64,000 bases of DNA from Clostridiales bacterium Firm_07. GTDB lineage: Bacteria; Bacillota; Clostridia; Oscillospirales; CAG-272. The notes beneath the pieces were generated by a model that saw only the letters and a program-made list of their open reading frames with translations, was not told the DNA's origin and did not search any database. A program made the translations under genes and the position numbers. Shown here piece by piece: positions 33,247-43,590 of the stretch. Position 1 is the first letter of the stretch. Each line of letters opens with the position of its first letter. Location of the stretch: the NCBI GenBank assembly GCA_001604005.1, contig LVAM01000016.1, forward strand, positions 25,565 to 89,564, read 5' to 3'.

Positions 33247-36200
33247 TTATACGGCGGGAGCGAACAGGGCTACGGGATCGACAATCTCATATTGCGAGTT
33301 GAAGAGACCGTAGACGCCTACCACAGTCTCAATGGTGGTGGCAAGGTCGACTTTGTTGCAGTTGTTCTTCAGCGTCGCTTCAGTCAGATCGGCATTGCTG
33401 GGGCCATCCGCCATAGCCTTACGCATCAGGGCTTTGGCTTCTGCCTGATACATAATCAGTTGTGCGTCCACGCCCTCGGCAACAAGTTTGCACTGATTGC
33501 CGCAATTCTCGGTTTCGCCGTCACAGTAATCTGCTTCGTATTTCTCGACCTTTGCTTTCAGCGCATTCGCGGCGGCACGAATGTCTTCCACGGCGTCCGC
33601 GGCGGGTACACCCGCACTTTGCGCTTGGAGCGCTTCGGCGTCGGTGATGATCTCGTTATAGAGCGTTTCAGCGTCTTCACAGAGCTTGAGATAAGCGTCG
33701 TAATCTTCCTTAAACGCGGTGTATGCGGTCACTTCATCGTATTGCGCGCTCACAATTGCGCTGCCGTAATAGGTATCCACGTAATCGGTATAACGATTGT
33801 TGGCAGGTGTAAACGCGTCGTCGTGGATCGTGATATCCGCGGCGGCGGGCAACTTGTCGAAATCGGCAACGATCTTATCCCATTCCGCTTTCGCTTCCGC
33901 ACGGGCGTCGATCAGGGTATCGGCGGCGGCAACAAGCGCCTCGTAGTTTGCTTTGGTGATGAAGGCGTATGCGCCGGCTCCCGTGATATAGTTGGTGATG
34001 CCGTTGATCGCATTGTTCTTGCCTTCCTCATCGGTGTCCTCAAAGAACGTCGCAAGAGAAGCAAGATATGCTTTCACGTTTTCGCCGTTGACGATTTCGG
34101 GTTTGACAACACCGAGATAGGTCTCGCTCCACGTCATAAACTCGTCCACGGCGGCTTTGAAGTCAGCGCTGTCGTTGAGATCAAAGTTCTCGGCGTCCAA
34201 CGCCTCGATCGCGGCGTTCACGCTGACGGCATTGGCTTCCGCATCTTCGGCAAGCGCCACAAGAGCGTTCAATTTCTGCTCCAGAGACTGAATAAACTCC
34301 TGATAGGTAATGGTTTCGGTGTCATTCTTGCGGAGAATGAAGTCGGTCGTGGCGATGATCGCGTCCACTTCAATGGCGTTCATCGTGTTACGCGCCCAGA
34401 TGATCTTTTGCAAGTCGGCAAGGCTGTCGGCGTCGGCGTCTGCAACGGTATCTTTTACGGCGTCATACACGGCTTGCACTTTTTCGGTCAAATTGGCATA
34501 TTCAGTGTCCAGCTTTTGGAGATTATCTTTGATCGAGCCTTCGACAAAGACGTTTTCTTCTTCCGTAACACCGGTGATGACGTTGTAGTTCTTGATGTTA
34601 CCTTCGGCATACTCCGCGTGATCAAGCGCGAGATCGTCCGCAAAGATGGCAGCCAGTTTATTCTTGAAGGTTTGGATAGAGCCATTTGCGCCGCCGTCGG
34701 TGTATGTGATCTTGTCGATCTTGGCAGCCACTTCGGCATTCAGATCGGCAACTTTGCCCGCCGCGGTTGCAATATTTTGCGCGTGGGTATACATATCAGC
34801 CAGCGTTGCTTTCTCTTCGGCAGTGAAGGGGAACATCGCGTTGGCATTGTCCTCATCGACCAGCGCCACCACGGCGTCTTTCGCGTTATAGTAACCAAAG
34901 AGGGTCGTCAGATTGGTGTATTCCACGCCGCCGACGCCTTTTGCAATCTCGGCGCGGAAGTTGGTGACAAGTGCTGCGACCTCGTTTTCTTCATAGATTG
35001 CCATCATCGCTTCGGCGTAGGTCTTCACAGCGTTCATACGGGTGAGATCGCCCGCCGTTGCGCCTTTGGAGGCGTTGATGATGGCGGCATAGTTGTCGGA
35101 CGCGGGATCCAGTTCAAACTCTTCCGCCCACGCGGCGAGAGCCTCGAAATCAGCGACGATGCCCGCGACGTCGGAGAAGAGCGGATCTTTCGTGCCGTAT
35201 TTTTCAAGCGTTGTCAGAGCGGTGTCGTCAAGTGCGGCTTTGGCGTCGTTCAGATGATCCACAATCGCCTGATATTCCGTGTAAATGGTATAGCCGACAA
35301 GATCATCCATCGCAATGCCGTAAAGCGCGGTCATCTCATCGTTGGCGAAGTAGTTGTCTTTGATCGCGTCGTAGTCGGCTTTGATCTCGGCAACGGCGGC
35401 GTCAGAAGCACCGTACGCAACGGCGTCTTTTTCGGGCAGAGCCGAAACCTTGACGTTGGCGGCGTTGGCGGCGGCAACGGCGTTCACAAGGCGTTCACGC
35501 GCGGCAACAAATGCAAGATATCTTTGACCGACCTCGGTGACTTCCCACTCGGCGTTCGCGATATTGTTATCCACCATTTTGTCATGAATGGCGTTCAGTT
35601 TGTCAAATTGCCCTTCGACAAGGGTAATTTTACCATTGTTTTCGATGAAATTCATCTCTACGACAAGGCTGTCTTCCAGACTGCCCATATTGTCGATGTA
35701 ATCTTCCAACGCGGCAAAAATACCTTTGACACTGTAGGGGTACCGTGTATCGTCTTTTTCGCATTCCACGATAACGGCACGGCCGAGTCTGAACTCCAAT
35801 TTGTTGGCTTCGCTCTCAAAAGCGGCGTAGGTGTCGGTGGAATAGTTATCGGGATCAACCGCGGCAACTTTCTGCCGGAACTTGTCGATCGAATAATCGC
35901 CTTCGTAAAGAGCGTCCGCCACGAGCGCGTCGTCGCTCTTCATATCGTTGATGATTGCGTTCAATTCATCGATCTGATCTTGAAGAGCCTTTTTTTCACC
36001 GGCAAGCGTCTCTTGGGAAGCAAGCGCGTTGATTTGCTCTTGGAGAGCGGCTTTTTCTTCGTTCAGTTTTTCGATGGTGGCAAGGGAATTGATGGTGTTG
36101 TTGATGTTTGTGATCTGCTGGGTAAGTGCGTTTACCTCATTGGTCAGTTCCGTCTTGGTGGCGGAGTTTGTTTCCAACGCGGAAACGCGGGTGCTCAATC

Positions 36201-36984
36201 CACCAATAGTGGTATTCAAAGAAGCCATACCGGAGGTAACCGTCGAAGACAGCGCTTGGATCGTGGTGTTGATGCCCTCGATCAACTGTTTATTAGCGGT
36301 GATTTGTGCTTGGAGTGCGGCTTTGTCGGCTTCAAGTTGAGCCTTGGTCGCAGCCGCGTCGGTCAGAGCAGCGATCTGCGAGTCAAGAGCCGCTTTCTGT
36401 GCTTCAAGCGCCTCTTTGGTAGCGGCGTTTGCAGAGAGAGCGTCGATCTCGGCTTGGAGTGCGGCTTTGTCGGCTTCAAGTTGAGCCTTGGTCGCAGCCG
36501 CGTCGGTCAGAGCAGCGATCTGCGTGTCAAGAGCCGCTTTCTGTGCTTCAAGCGCCTCTTTGGTAGCGGCGTTTGCGGAGAGAGCGTCGATCTCGGCTTG
36601 GAGTGCGGCTTTGTCGGCTTCAAGTTGAGCCTTGGTCGCAGCCGCGTCGGTCAGAGCAGCGATTTTCGCATCCAACGCCGTGTACTCCGCTTGGAGAGCG
36701 GCGGCTTCGTCTGTCAAACCGGCTTTGGTTGCGGAAGCCTCTGCCAAGTTGTTCAGATCTGCCACCAGTTTGGCGATGTCCGATTGTGCCGCGTTCAGGG
36801 AATCTTGCGTTTTGATGAGATCCGCTTTTACGGTGTCTACATCCGATGCGACATTGGTCTTCAGCGTGTCTACCTCGCCTTGCGTTGCCTTTTCTTCACA
36901 GCCGGTCAAGAAGATCACCGTAGCCATCACGACCAGAAGCAACACAAAAGATAAAACGCGAAAGATCGTTCTTTTGGTCTTCAT
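33247..36984 (-). CDS. large coiled-coil surface lipoprotein
   Basis: A 1245-aa protein. The signal peptide ends in lipobox FLTGC (Cys near residue 28), so it is membrane-anchored outside. About residues 40-350 are a long alanine-rich coiled coil built on near-identical 48-residue repeats. The rest is acidic and helical with no recognised catalytic motif. The ATG at 36984 follows GGAAGGAAAG; in-frame codons further upstream lie in the promoter. It is divergent from an XRE regulator with repeats between them. Role unknown; adhesion or a surface filament is possible. Confidence 0.75.
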   Translation of the reverse strand: MKTKRTIFRVLSFVLLLVVMATVIFLTGCEEKATQGEVDTLKTNVASDVDTVKADLIKTQDSLNAAQSDIAKLVADLNNLAEASATKAGLTDEAAALQAEYTALDAKIAALTDAAATKAQLEADKAALQAEIDALSANAATKEALEAQKAALDTQIAALTDAAATKAQLEADKAALQAEIDALSANAATKEALEAQKAALDSQIAALTDAAATKAQLEADKAALQAQITANKQLIEGINTTIQALSSTVTSGMASLNTTIGGLSTRVSALETNSATKTELTNEVNALTQQITNINNTINSLATIEKLNEEKAALQEQINALASQETLAGEKKALQDQIDELNAIINDMKSDDALVADALYEGDYSIDKFRQKVAAVDPDNYSTDTYAAFESEANKLEFRLGRAVIVECEKDDTRYPYSVKGIFAALEDYIDNMGSLEDSLVVEMNFIENNGKITLVEGQFDKLNAIHDKMVDNNIANAEWEVTEVGQRYLAFVAARERLVNAVAAANAANVKVSALPEKDAVAYGASDAAVAEIKADYDAIKDNYFANDEMTALYGIAMDDLVGYTIYTEYQAIVDHLNDAKAALDDTALTTLEKYGTKDPLFSDVAGIVADFEALAAWAEEFELDPASDNYAAIINASKGATAGDLTRMNAVKTYAEAMMAIYEENEVAALVTNFRAEIAKGVGGVEYTNLTTLFGYYNAKDAVVALVDEDNANAMFPFTAEEKATLADMYTHAQNIATAAGKVADLNAEVAAKIDKITYTDGGANGSIQTFKNKLAAIFADDLALDHAEYAEGNIKNYNVITGVTEEENVFVEGSIKDNLQKLDTEYANLTEKVQAVYDAVKDTVADADADSLADLQKIIWARNTMNAIEVDAIIATTDFILRKNDTETITYQEFIQSLEQKLNALVALAEDAEANAVSVNAAIEALDAENFDLNDSADFKAAVDEFMTWSETYLGVVKPEIVNGENVKAYLASLATFFEDTDEEGKNNAINGITNYITGAGAYAFITKANYEALVAAADTLIDARAEAKAEWDKIVADFDKLPAAADITIHDDAFTPANNRYTDYVDTYYGSAIVSAQYDEVTAYTAFKEDYDAYLKLCEDAETLYNEIITDAEALQAQSAGVPAADAVEDIRAAANALKAKVEKYEADYCDGETENCGNQCKLVAEGVDAQLIMYQAEAKALMRKAMADGPSNADLTEATLKNNCNKVDLATTIETVVGVYGLFNSQYEIVDPVALFAPAV
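36310..36664 (-). repeat. 144 bp tandem repeats in lipoprotein coiled coil
   Basis: The unit beginning TTGGAGTGCGGCTTTGTCGG on the plus strand occurs at 36310, 36454 and 36598, exactly 144 bp apart. Two full copies plus a partial one are nearly identical. They encode 48-residue coiled-coil repeats, likely to vary in copy number. Confidence 0.9.
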
Positions 36985-37128
36985 ATTCTTTCCTTCCTTT
37001 TTTCTTATTTCGCGCGTATCCGAGTTTTTTCGACTTTTTCCGCAGAAAGTCTGTCCGACAAGCCATTTTGCCGGGAAAAACTTTTTTGCGCGATGTGTTT
37101 TAATAAGCGTTCCCCACTTATCACGAGT

Positions 37129-37157
37129 AGAATAACACAAAAAAATCCCGTTGTCAA
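37129..37157 (-). promoter_or_regulatory. promoter of coiled-coil lipoprotein
   Basis: Minus-strand TTGACA and TATTCT with a 17 bp spacer. A 145 bp 5' leader separates it from the ATG. Confidence 0.75.
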
Positions 37158-37166
37158 TACCTATAA

Positions 37167-37217
37167 CTAAAATTTTAGCCATTAGTGTCTTATTTTTTTA
37201 GCTATTACTGTTATAAT
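37167..37217. promoter_or_regulatory. operator-like direct repeats and XRE promoter
   Basis: TTTTAGCCATTAGTGT (37173-37188) and TTTTAGCTATTACTGT (37196-37211) are direct repeats, 14 of 16 identical, 23 bp apart. CTAAAATTTTAG at 37167-37178 is a perfect palindrome. They overlap the regulator's TATAAT (37212-37217) and lie beside the -35 of the divergent lipoprotein promoter, so one binding protein could control both. Confidence 0.55.
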
Positions 37218-37238
37218 AGAAGTGAAAGGAGGGAAAAA

Positions 37239-37574
37239 ATGCACGCAGATTATAAGTTGATCGGTATACGAATGAGAGATATTCGTAGAAAAAAAGGAAT
37301 GACGCAGGAGAAACTTGCGGAAATGTTGGGCGTGACAATCGGCTATGTCAGCCAGATGGAGCGCGGCATCACAAAAATCAGTTTGGAAACCTTGGCGTCG
37401 GTTGCCGACATCTTGAAGTGCGACTTGGCAGAACTTGTCACGGGTGCATCCACGTCCTCTGCGGCATATTTGACAAACGAGATCGCGCAGGAGGCTTCGT
37501 TGCTCTGCGATCGTGACAGAAAATTTTTGTTGGATGTGATATCCTTGCTTTTGAATAGAGACAATACAAGATAA
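37239..37574 (+). CDS. XRE-family transcriptional regulator
   Basis: A 111-aa cytoplasmic protein with an N-terminal helix-turn-helix of about 60 residues (RMRDIRRKKGMTQEKLAEML then GYVSQMERGITKISLETLASVADIL) and a short helical tail. AAAGGAGGG precedes the ATG. Divergent from the large lipoprotein, with operator-like repeats between; probably autoregulated. Its ligand is unknown. Confidence 0.85.
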   Translation: MHADYKLIGIRMRDIRRKKGMTQEKLAEMLGVTIGYVSQMERGITKISLETLASVADILKCDLAELVTGASTSSAAYLTNEIAQEASLLCDRDRKFLLDVISLLLNRDNTR

Positions 37575-37616
37575 AAAAGCGTGCAAAGGCCCTTTTGGGC
37601 TTTGCACGCTTTTTGC
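37573..37616 (+). terminator. terminator after XRE gene
   Basis: AAAAAGCGTGCAAAGGCCC/GGGCTTTGCACGCTTTTT, strong stem with poly-T. Confidence 0.95.
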
Positions 37617-37646
37617 CTTGCAAAACGCTTCATTATTATATAGGGA

Positions 37647-39725
<2,079 letters not shown>

Positions 39726-39771
39726 TCGCGCAAAAAGATTTTGCGTCGCCCTTTTCTTTTGCGGCAAAATG

Positions 39772-39780
39772 TGATACAAT
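39772..39780 (+). promoter_or_regulatory. extended -10 promoter of flavodoxin-like gene
   Basis: TGATACAAT, a TGn-extended -10, 22 bp before the start. No good -35 is seen. Confidence 0.4.
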
Positions 39781-39802
39781 AGGGGAAAAAGGAGGCGGCA
39801 CG

Positions 39803-40300
39803 ATGAAACTTTTGATTGCCTATGCGGGAAAGAGCGGAACGTCGCGCGAGTGCGCGGATCTTTTGGCGTCGCTGCTGCCGAATTTCAGCGTGCTCGTGGC
39901 GGATCTGGGCAGAGAAACGCCCGACCCCGCGGATTATGACTATATCGTGCTGGGCGGTTCCGTTCGTATGGGAAAGGCGGCGCGTCCTTTGCGCAAGTTT
40001 TTGCGCGCGCACGAAGAGACTTTGGGGAAAAAGCCCCATACGCTCTTTCTTTGCTGTGGTCTTGCAGAGCAATTCGGCTTTTACGCCGAGCGCACCTTTG
40101 CACCCGCCGTGCGGGAGAGCGCGGAAGAAGTGTTGTATTTCGGGGGGCGGTTGGATCCCGCAAAAGCGCGGGGCTTTGATCGCTTGCTTGTGCGTATGAT
40201 GCGCAACGCCATCAAGGAAAGCGAGGAGGAAGAAGCGGCTCTCCCCGGCATTTTGCCGGAGCATATCCGTATGCTTGCCGACCGTTTGCGGCAAAAATAA
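39803..40300 (+). CDS. flavodoxin-domain protein
   Basis: A 165-aa protein with a flavodoxin-like FMN-binding loop (AYAGKSGTSRECADLL) and the second loop YIVLGGSVRMGKAARPLRKF, as in menaquinone-dependent HemG-type or related oxidoreductases. The substrate cannot be told. GGAGGCGG precedes the ATG at 39803; an earlier in-frame start crosses the -10. Confidence 0.75.
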   Translation: MKLLIAYAGKSGTSRECADLLASLLPNFSVLVADLGRETPDPADYDYIVLGGSVRMGKAARPLRKFLRAHEETLGKKPHTLFLCCGLAEQFGFYAERTFAPAVRESAEEVLYFGGRLDPAKARGFDRLLVRMMRNAIKESEEEEAALPGILPEHIRMLADRLRQK

Positions 40301-40328
40301 TTTTTGCCGCGCTTTTTTGAAAAAGGTG

Positions 40329-40357
40329 TTGACAAACCGCCTTTTTTGTGCTATCAT
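40329..40357 (+). promoter_or_regulatory. tRNA-Lys promoter
   Basis: TTGACA (40329-40334) and TATCAT (40352-40357) with a 17 bp spacer. Confidence 0.85.
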
Positions 40358-40376
40358 ATACGGGTGCTTGACGCAC

Positions 40377-40452
40377 GCCCCTGTAGCTCAGATGGTAGAG
40401 CACTTGACTTTTAATCAAGGTGTCCGGAGTTCGAGTCTCCGCAGGAGCACCA
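40377..40452 (+). tRNA. tRNA-Lys (anticodon TTT)
   Basis: A complete 76-nt cloverleaf: D stem GCTC/GAGC, anticodon loop CTTTTAA in stem CTTGA/TCAAG, T stem CGGAG/CTCCG and encoded CCA. The acceptor GCCCCTG/CAGGAGC has a C-A mismatch at position 3-70, which is unusual. Confidence 0.94.
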
Positions 40453-40453
40453 A

Positions 40454-40493
40454 GAAAAAGCGCCTTTTGTCATTTGACAAAAGGCGCTTTTTC
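40454..40493 (+). terminator. tRNA-Lys terminator
   Basis: AAAAAGCGCCTTTTGTCA/TGACAAAAGGCGCTTTTT perfect stem after the tRNA 3' end. Confidence 0.95.
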
Positions 40494-40624
40494 AATGCTT
40501 CGCCGTGGAACGCGGGGCGAAAACCGTGACACTCTCCCGCGGAAAAGGTCGGTTCTTTTAGGGAAACGGCATTTCCGCGCGATATATGAAGAAGATCCCC
40601 GAGCCTTTTGGCTCGGGGATCTTG

Positions 40625-40772
40625 TCAAATTTTCGCGGGGAAACTGTCTTTCAATCCCACGATGCGGTTGAAAGTGTCGGGATATTTGGAGTCTTTGCAA
40701 TAATATCCGTCGCGCACGAACTGGAATTTGTTGCCCACGGCGGCGTCGGAGAGCGACGCCTCAACGGCGGCG
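40625..40772 (-). pseudogene. glnS 3' fragment
   Basis: About 48 C-terminal codons of glutaminyl-tRNA synthetase with its stop codon and downstream hairpin (40591-40622). Two coding substitutions relative to the intact gene at 53284-54945. It has no start or upstream body, so it is a non-functional remnant. Confidence 0.88.
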
Positions 40773-40948
40773 ACACCGGCATTATGAAGGCGCTTGCAAA
40801 GCGTTTGAACGGCGACACGAGCGACACCTCGATCTGCACGATCGACGAGACCTGCGCCAACCATATGATCGCGTTTGCCGCCGAGGAATCGCGCGTGACG
40901 GGCAAAGTGATCGACCTTTCCGAATACGAAGCCGCACACAGCGTGTGA
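40765..40948 (+). pseudogene. Gfo/Idh oxidoreductase 3' fragment
   Basis: About 61 C-terminal codons plus terminator of the intact gene at 15932-17224. One substitution changes Ala to Ser (DLAEYE to DLSEYE). A plus-strand frame fuses it to antisense glnS sequence, but that is chance. Confidence 0.88.
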
Positions 40949-40999
40949 CGATTTTTGCTTGCCGGGCGCCATCGGGCGCCCGGCTTTTTTCATAAACGC

Positions 41000-41028
41000 T
41001 TGAAATCGGCGGGGAGATGTGGTATACT
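41000..41028 (+). promoter_or_regulatory. dxs promoter
   Basis: TTGAAA (41000-41005) and TATACT (41023-41028) with a 17 bp spacer, beginning 10 bp after the composite duplication. Confidence 0.8.
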
Positions 41029-41061
41029 TTAAGTTGATACTTTTCTGAAAGGAGCGCCCTG

Positions 41062-42966
41062 ATGGAAACTTTTGATCGCTGGCCGTTGCTCTCGGGCGTT
41101 TCTTCGCCCGCGGACGTGCGCGCGTTGCCCGCCGATAAAATGCCCGAACTTGCCGCCGAGATCCGCGATTATCTTGTGTACCGCACCGGAGAAAACGGGG
41201 GACATCTCGCCTCCAATCTCGGCGTGGTGGAACTGACGCTGGCGCTCCACCGTGTTTTTGACGCGCCGCGTGACCACATTCTTTTCGACGTGGGGCATCA
41301 GAGTTACGTCCACAAACTGCTGACCGAACGCAAAGAGTTTTTTGACACTTTGCGCTGTCCCGGCGGGCTTTCGGGCTTTACCAAACGCGCGGAAGGCGAA
41401 TACGACGCTTTCGGCGCGGGGCACAGTTCCACCGCCGTTTCCGCCGCGCTGGGGCTTGCGGTGGCGGAAGCGAAAAAGGGCAGTGACGCCTATACGGTGG
41501 CGGTCGTTGGGGACGGCGCGCTGACGGGAGGGCTCTCTTACGAGGGACTCAACAACTGTCCGCCCGATCTTAAGCTGATCCTCATCATCAACGAAAACGA
41601 AATGTCGATCTCCCGCAACACGGGGCACCTTGCGGGACATCTTTCCAAAATACGCGCCTCGCACCGGTATTTGAAGACCAAGGAGTTTGCCAGCGGAACG
41701 TTGACGCGCCTGCCTCTTGTCGGCAAGCCGCTGTATCGTTTCTTCCGGTGGATCAAGCGCAGTATCAAGTATCTGTTTTACCGTGAAAACCTGTTTGAAC
41801 ATATGGGGATCCGGTATCTCGGACCCGTGGAGGGCAACGACGTGGCAAGCCTTGTCGCCTGCCTGCAACACGCCAAAAAACTGAATTGCAGCGTGCTGCT
41901 GCACGTGAAAACGCAAAAGGGCAAGGGATACGCCCCCGCCGAGAAGGATCCCAACGCTTATCACGCGCTTTGCCCGCGCGGGGCGGTGAAAAAATCTCCG
42001 TGTTTCGCGCGCATTTTGGGCGACGAACTCGTGCGCCTTGCCGCCGCCGACCCCCGTATTTTGGCGATCACCGCCGCAATGGGGAACGGCACTGGTTTGG
42101 AAGATTTCCGCAAAACTTTTCCCGATCGCTTTTTCGACGTGGGTATTGCGGAAGGGCACGCCGTCACTTTTGCCGCGGGACTTGCCGCGGGCGGTGAGAA
42201 GCCGGTTTTTGCTGTGTATTCCACTTTTTTACAGCGCGCCTACGACAACGTTTTGCACGACGCGGCGTTGCAAAATCTGCCGCTCGTACTGTGCGTCGAT
42301 CACGCGGGCTTCAATGAGCACGACGGCGTGACGCACCACGGCATTTTCGACGTGGCGATGCTCTCGGGTATCCCGAACGTGCGCATTTTCGCGCCGGTTT
42401 CGGCGATGGGGCTTCGCGTGGCGCTTTCCGCGGCGCTTTCCGCCGACGGAGTGTCAGTGCTGCGCTATCCCGCCGGCGGGGAAAACGAAGAGATCCTTGC
42501 CGCCTTTTATCCCGACGGCACGGCGACGACGCCGGGCGTGCGCGCTTACGGCGCGGAGAGGGAAAACGCCGCGCTCACGATCGTGACGCACGGGCGTATT
42601 GCCGCCGAGGCGCTCGCCGCGGCGCGCGCGCTCACCTCGCGCGGAACACCCACACGGGTGTTGCTTTGCGAATATATCACGCCCTATCTCTCGCTTGCCG
42701 CGGACGTTGCCGAAAAACTCGGCGGCGACGTGATCTTTCTTGAAGAAGAAGTGCGCGCGGGGGGCTTTGGTATGAACCTTGCCGACGCGCTTTGCCGCGA
42801 GGGGAAAGCGCCGCAAAAGTATACGATTCTTGCCGCGGAGAATGCGTTCCTCACGCCGAAAAAGGGAGAGAGTTATCTTGCGGCGGCGGGACTTGACGCG
42901 GCGGCGATCGTGCGCGCCGCGGAGAATATGAAAAAAACGGGAGGAAAAGACCATGCTGAAAGTTGA
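41062..42966 (+). CDS. dxs: 1-deoxy-D-xylulose-5-phosphate synthase
   Basis: A 634-aa thiamine-diphosphate enzyme, first step of the MEP isoprenoid pathway. The N-terminal domain has GHLASNLGVVELT and the TPP motif GDGALTGGLSYEGLNN. The transketolase-like middle region has IAEGHAVTFAAG. The segment usually GADGPTHHG reads EHDGVTHHGIFD here, a departure worth noting. AAAGGAG precedes the ATG. The 3' end overlaps the next gene by 14 bp. Confidence 0.9.
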   Translation: METFDRWPLLSGVSSPADVRALPADKMPELAAEIRDYLVYRTGENGGHLASNLGVVELTLALHRVFDAPRDHILFDVGHQSYVHKLLTERKEFFDTLRCPGGLSGFTKRAEGEYDAFGAGHSSTAVSAALGLAVAEAKKGSDAYTVAVVGDGALTGGLSYEGLNNCPPDLKLILIINENEMSISRNTGHLAGHLSKIRASHRYLKTKEFASGTLTRLPLVGKPLYRFFRWIKRSIKYLFYRENLFEHMGIRYLGPVEGNDVASLVACLQHAKKLNCSVLLHVKTQKGKGYAPAEKDPNAYHALCPRGAVKKSPCFARILGDELVRLAAADPRILAITAAMGNGTGLEDFRKTFPDRFFDVGIAEGHAVTFAAGLAAGGEKPVFAVYSTFLQRAYDNVLHDAALQNLPLVLCVDHAGFNEHDGVTHHGIFDVAMLSGIPNVRIFAPVSAMGLRVALSAALSADGVSVLRYPAGGENEEILAAFYPDGTATTPGVRAYGAERENAALTIVTHGRIAAEALAAARALTSRGTPTRVLLCEYITPYLSLAADVAEKLGGDVIFLEEEVRAGGFGMNLADALCREGKAPQKYTILAAENAFLTPKKGESYLAAAGLDAAAIVRAAENMKKTGGKDHAES

Positions 42967-43579
42967 ACGAACCTCGGTGATGAATTTTGAAAACGCCATT
43001 CGCGGCGCGCGCAACCCGCTCAACAGTTGGGGACGTATGGACAGCGCGTACGACGAAAAGGGCAACTATATCCTCGGCGCCAACGACCTGGATCTTGCGC
43101 GCCGCTTGGCGCACGCCGGCAGCGATCACCGCAAGTTTTTGCGGCAGATCTTCGTGTCGGTGGATATCACCGCGCCGCTTTACTGGTGGAAAGAATTTGA
43201 TACGTACAAAGTGGGCACGGTGGCAAACTCCTGCTCCACGATGCACAAGATCCACGCCAAAGCCTTTGAGCGCGACGATTTTTCGCACGACCGACTGGAT
43301 GAGGGCGGTCTTGCCGCGCTGGACGCGGTGATCGCGTATTTGGAGAGCGAGCGGCAGAAATTTGTTGCGGACAAGGAAAACAAACAAAGTTGGCACAATC
43401 TGATCCAAATGCTTCCTTCTTCTTATAATCAGATGCGGACGATCTCGCTCAATTACGAGGTGCTCATCAATATGTATTACGCCCGCCGTAACCACAAACT
43501 GGCGGAATGGCACACGCTCTGCGACTGGATCCTCTCGCTTCCCTACGCGCGGGAACTCATTACCGTGCGTGAAGATTGA
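42953..43579 (+). CDS. conserved hypothetical protein
   Basis: A 208-aa soluble protein. I recognise the stretch DITAPLYWWKEFDTYKVGTVA and SCSTMHKIHAK as belonging to a widespread protein of Clostridia and their phages, but know no proven function. A ThyX-like fold has been suggested to me by its aromatic core, yet the ThyX RHRxxS motif is absent. GGGAGGAAAA precedes the ATG. It overlaps dxs, so is coexpressed. Confidence 0.65.
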   Translation: MLKVERTSVMNFENAIRGARNPLNSWGRMDSAYDEKGNYILGANDLDLARRLAHAGSDHRKFLRQIFVSVDITAPLYWWKEFDTYKVGTVANSCSTMHKIHAKAFERDDFSHDRLDEGGLAALDAVIAYLESERQKFVADKENKQSWHNLIQMLPSSYNQMRTISLNYEVLINMYYARRNHKLAEWHTLCDWILSLPYARELITVRED

Positions 43580-43590
43580 TCGGGGGCGTT

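Larger units (their letters stand above)
40491..40990. repeat. composite duplication joining glnS and Gfo/Idh 3' ends
   Basis: 40491-40772 copies 53151-53432 (downstream flank and last ~48 codons of glnS). 40765-40990 copies 17039-17266 (last ~61 codons of the Gfo/Idh gene plus terminator). Both keep their original orientation. The join lies in CGGCGGCG, shared by both sources. The left part differs at a few sites, four of them in a hairpin loop; the right part differs at one. It separates tRNA-Lys from dxs. Confidence 0.9.

Noticed and set aside
36310..36664. CRISPR-like or satellite repeat
   Set aside because: The 144 bp units stay in frame and encode a 48-residue coiled-coil repeat.
33292..36954. 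1220-aa plus-strand open frame opposite the lipoprotein
   Set aside because: It is antisense to the repetitive coiled-coil gene, has no signal peptide or domain and its repeats mirror the sense repeats. Long antisense frames are common in GC-rich repetitive genes.
40586..40948. 120-aa fusion frame across the composite duplication
   Set aside because: Half of it is antisense glnS sequence, so the fusion is a by-product of the join.
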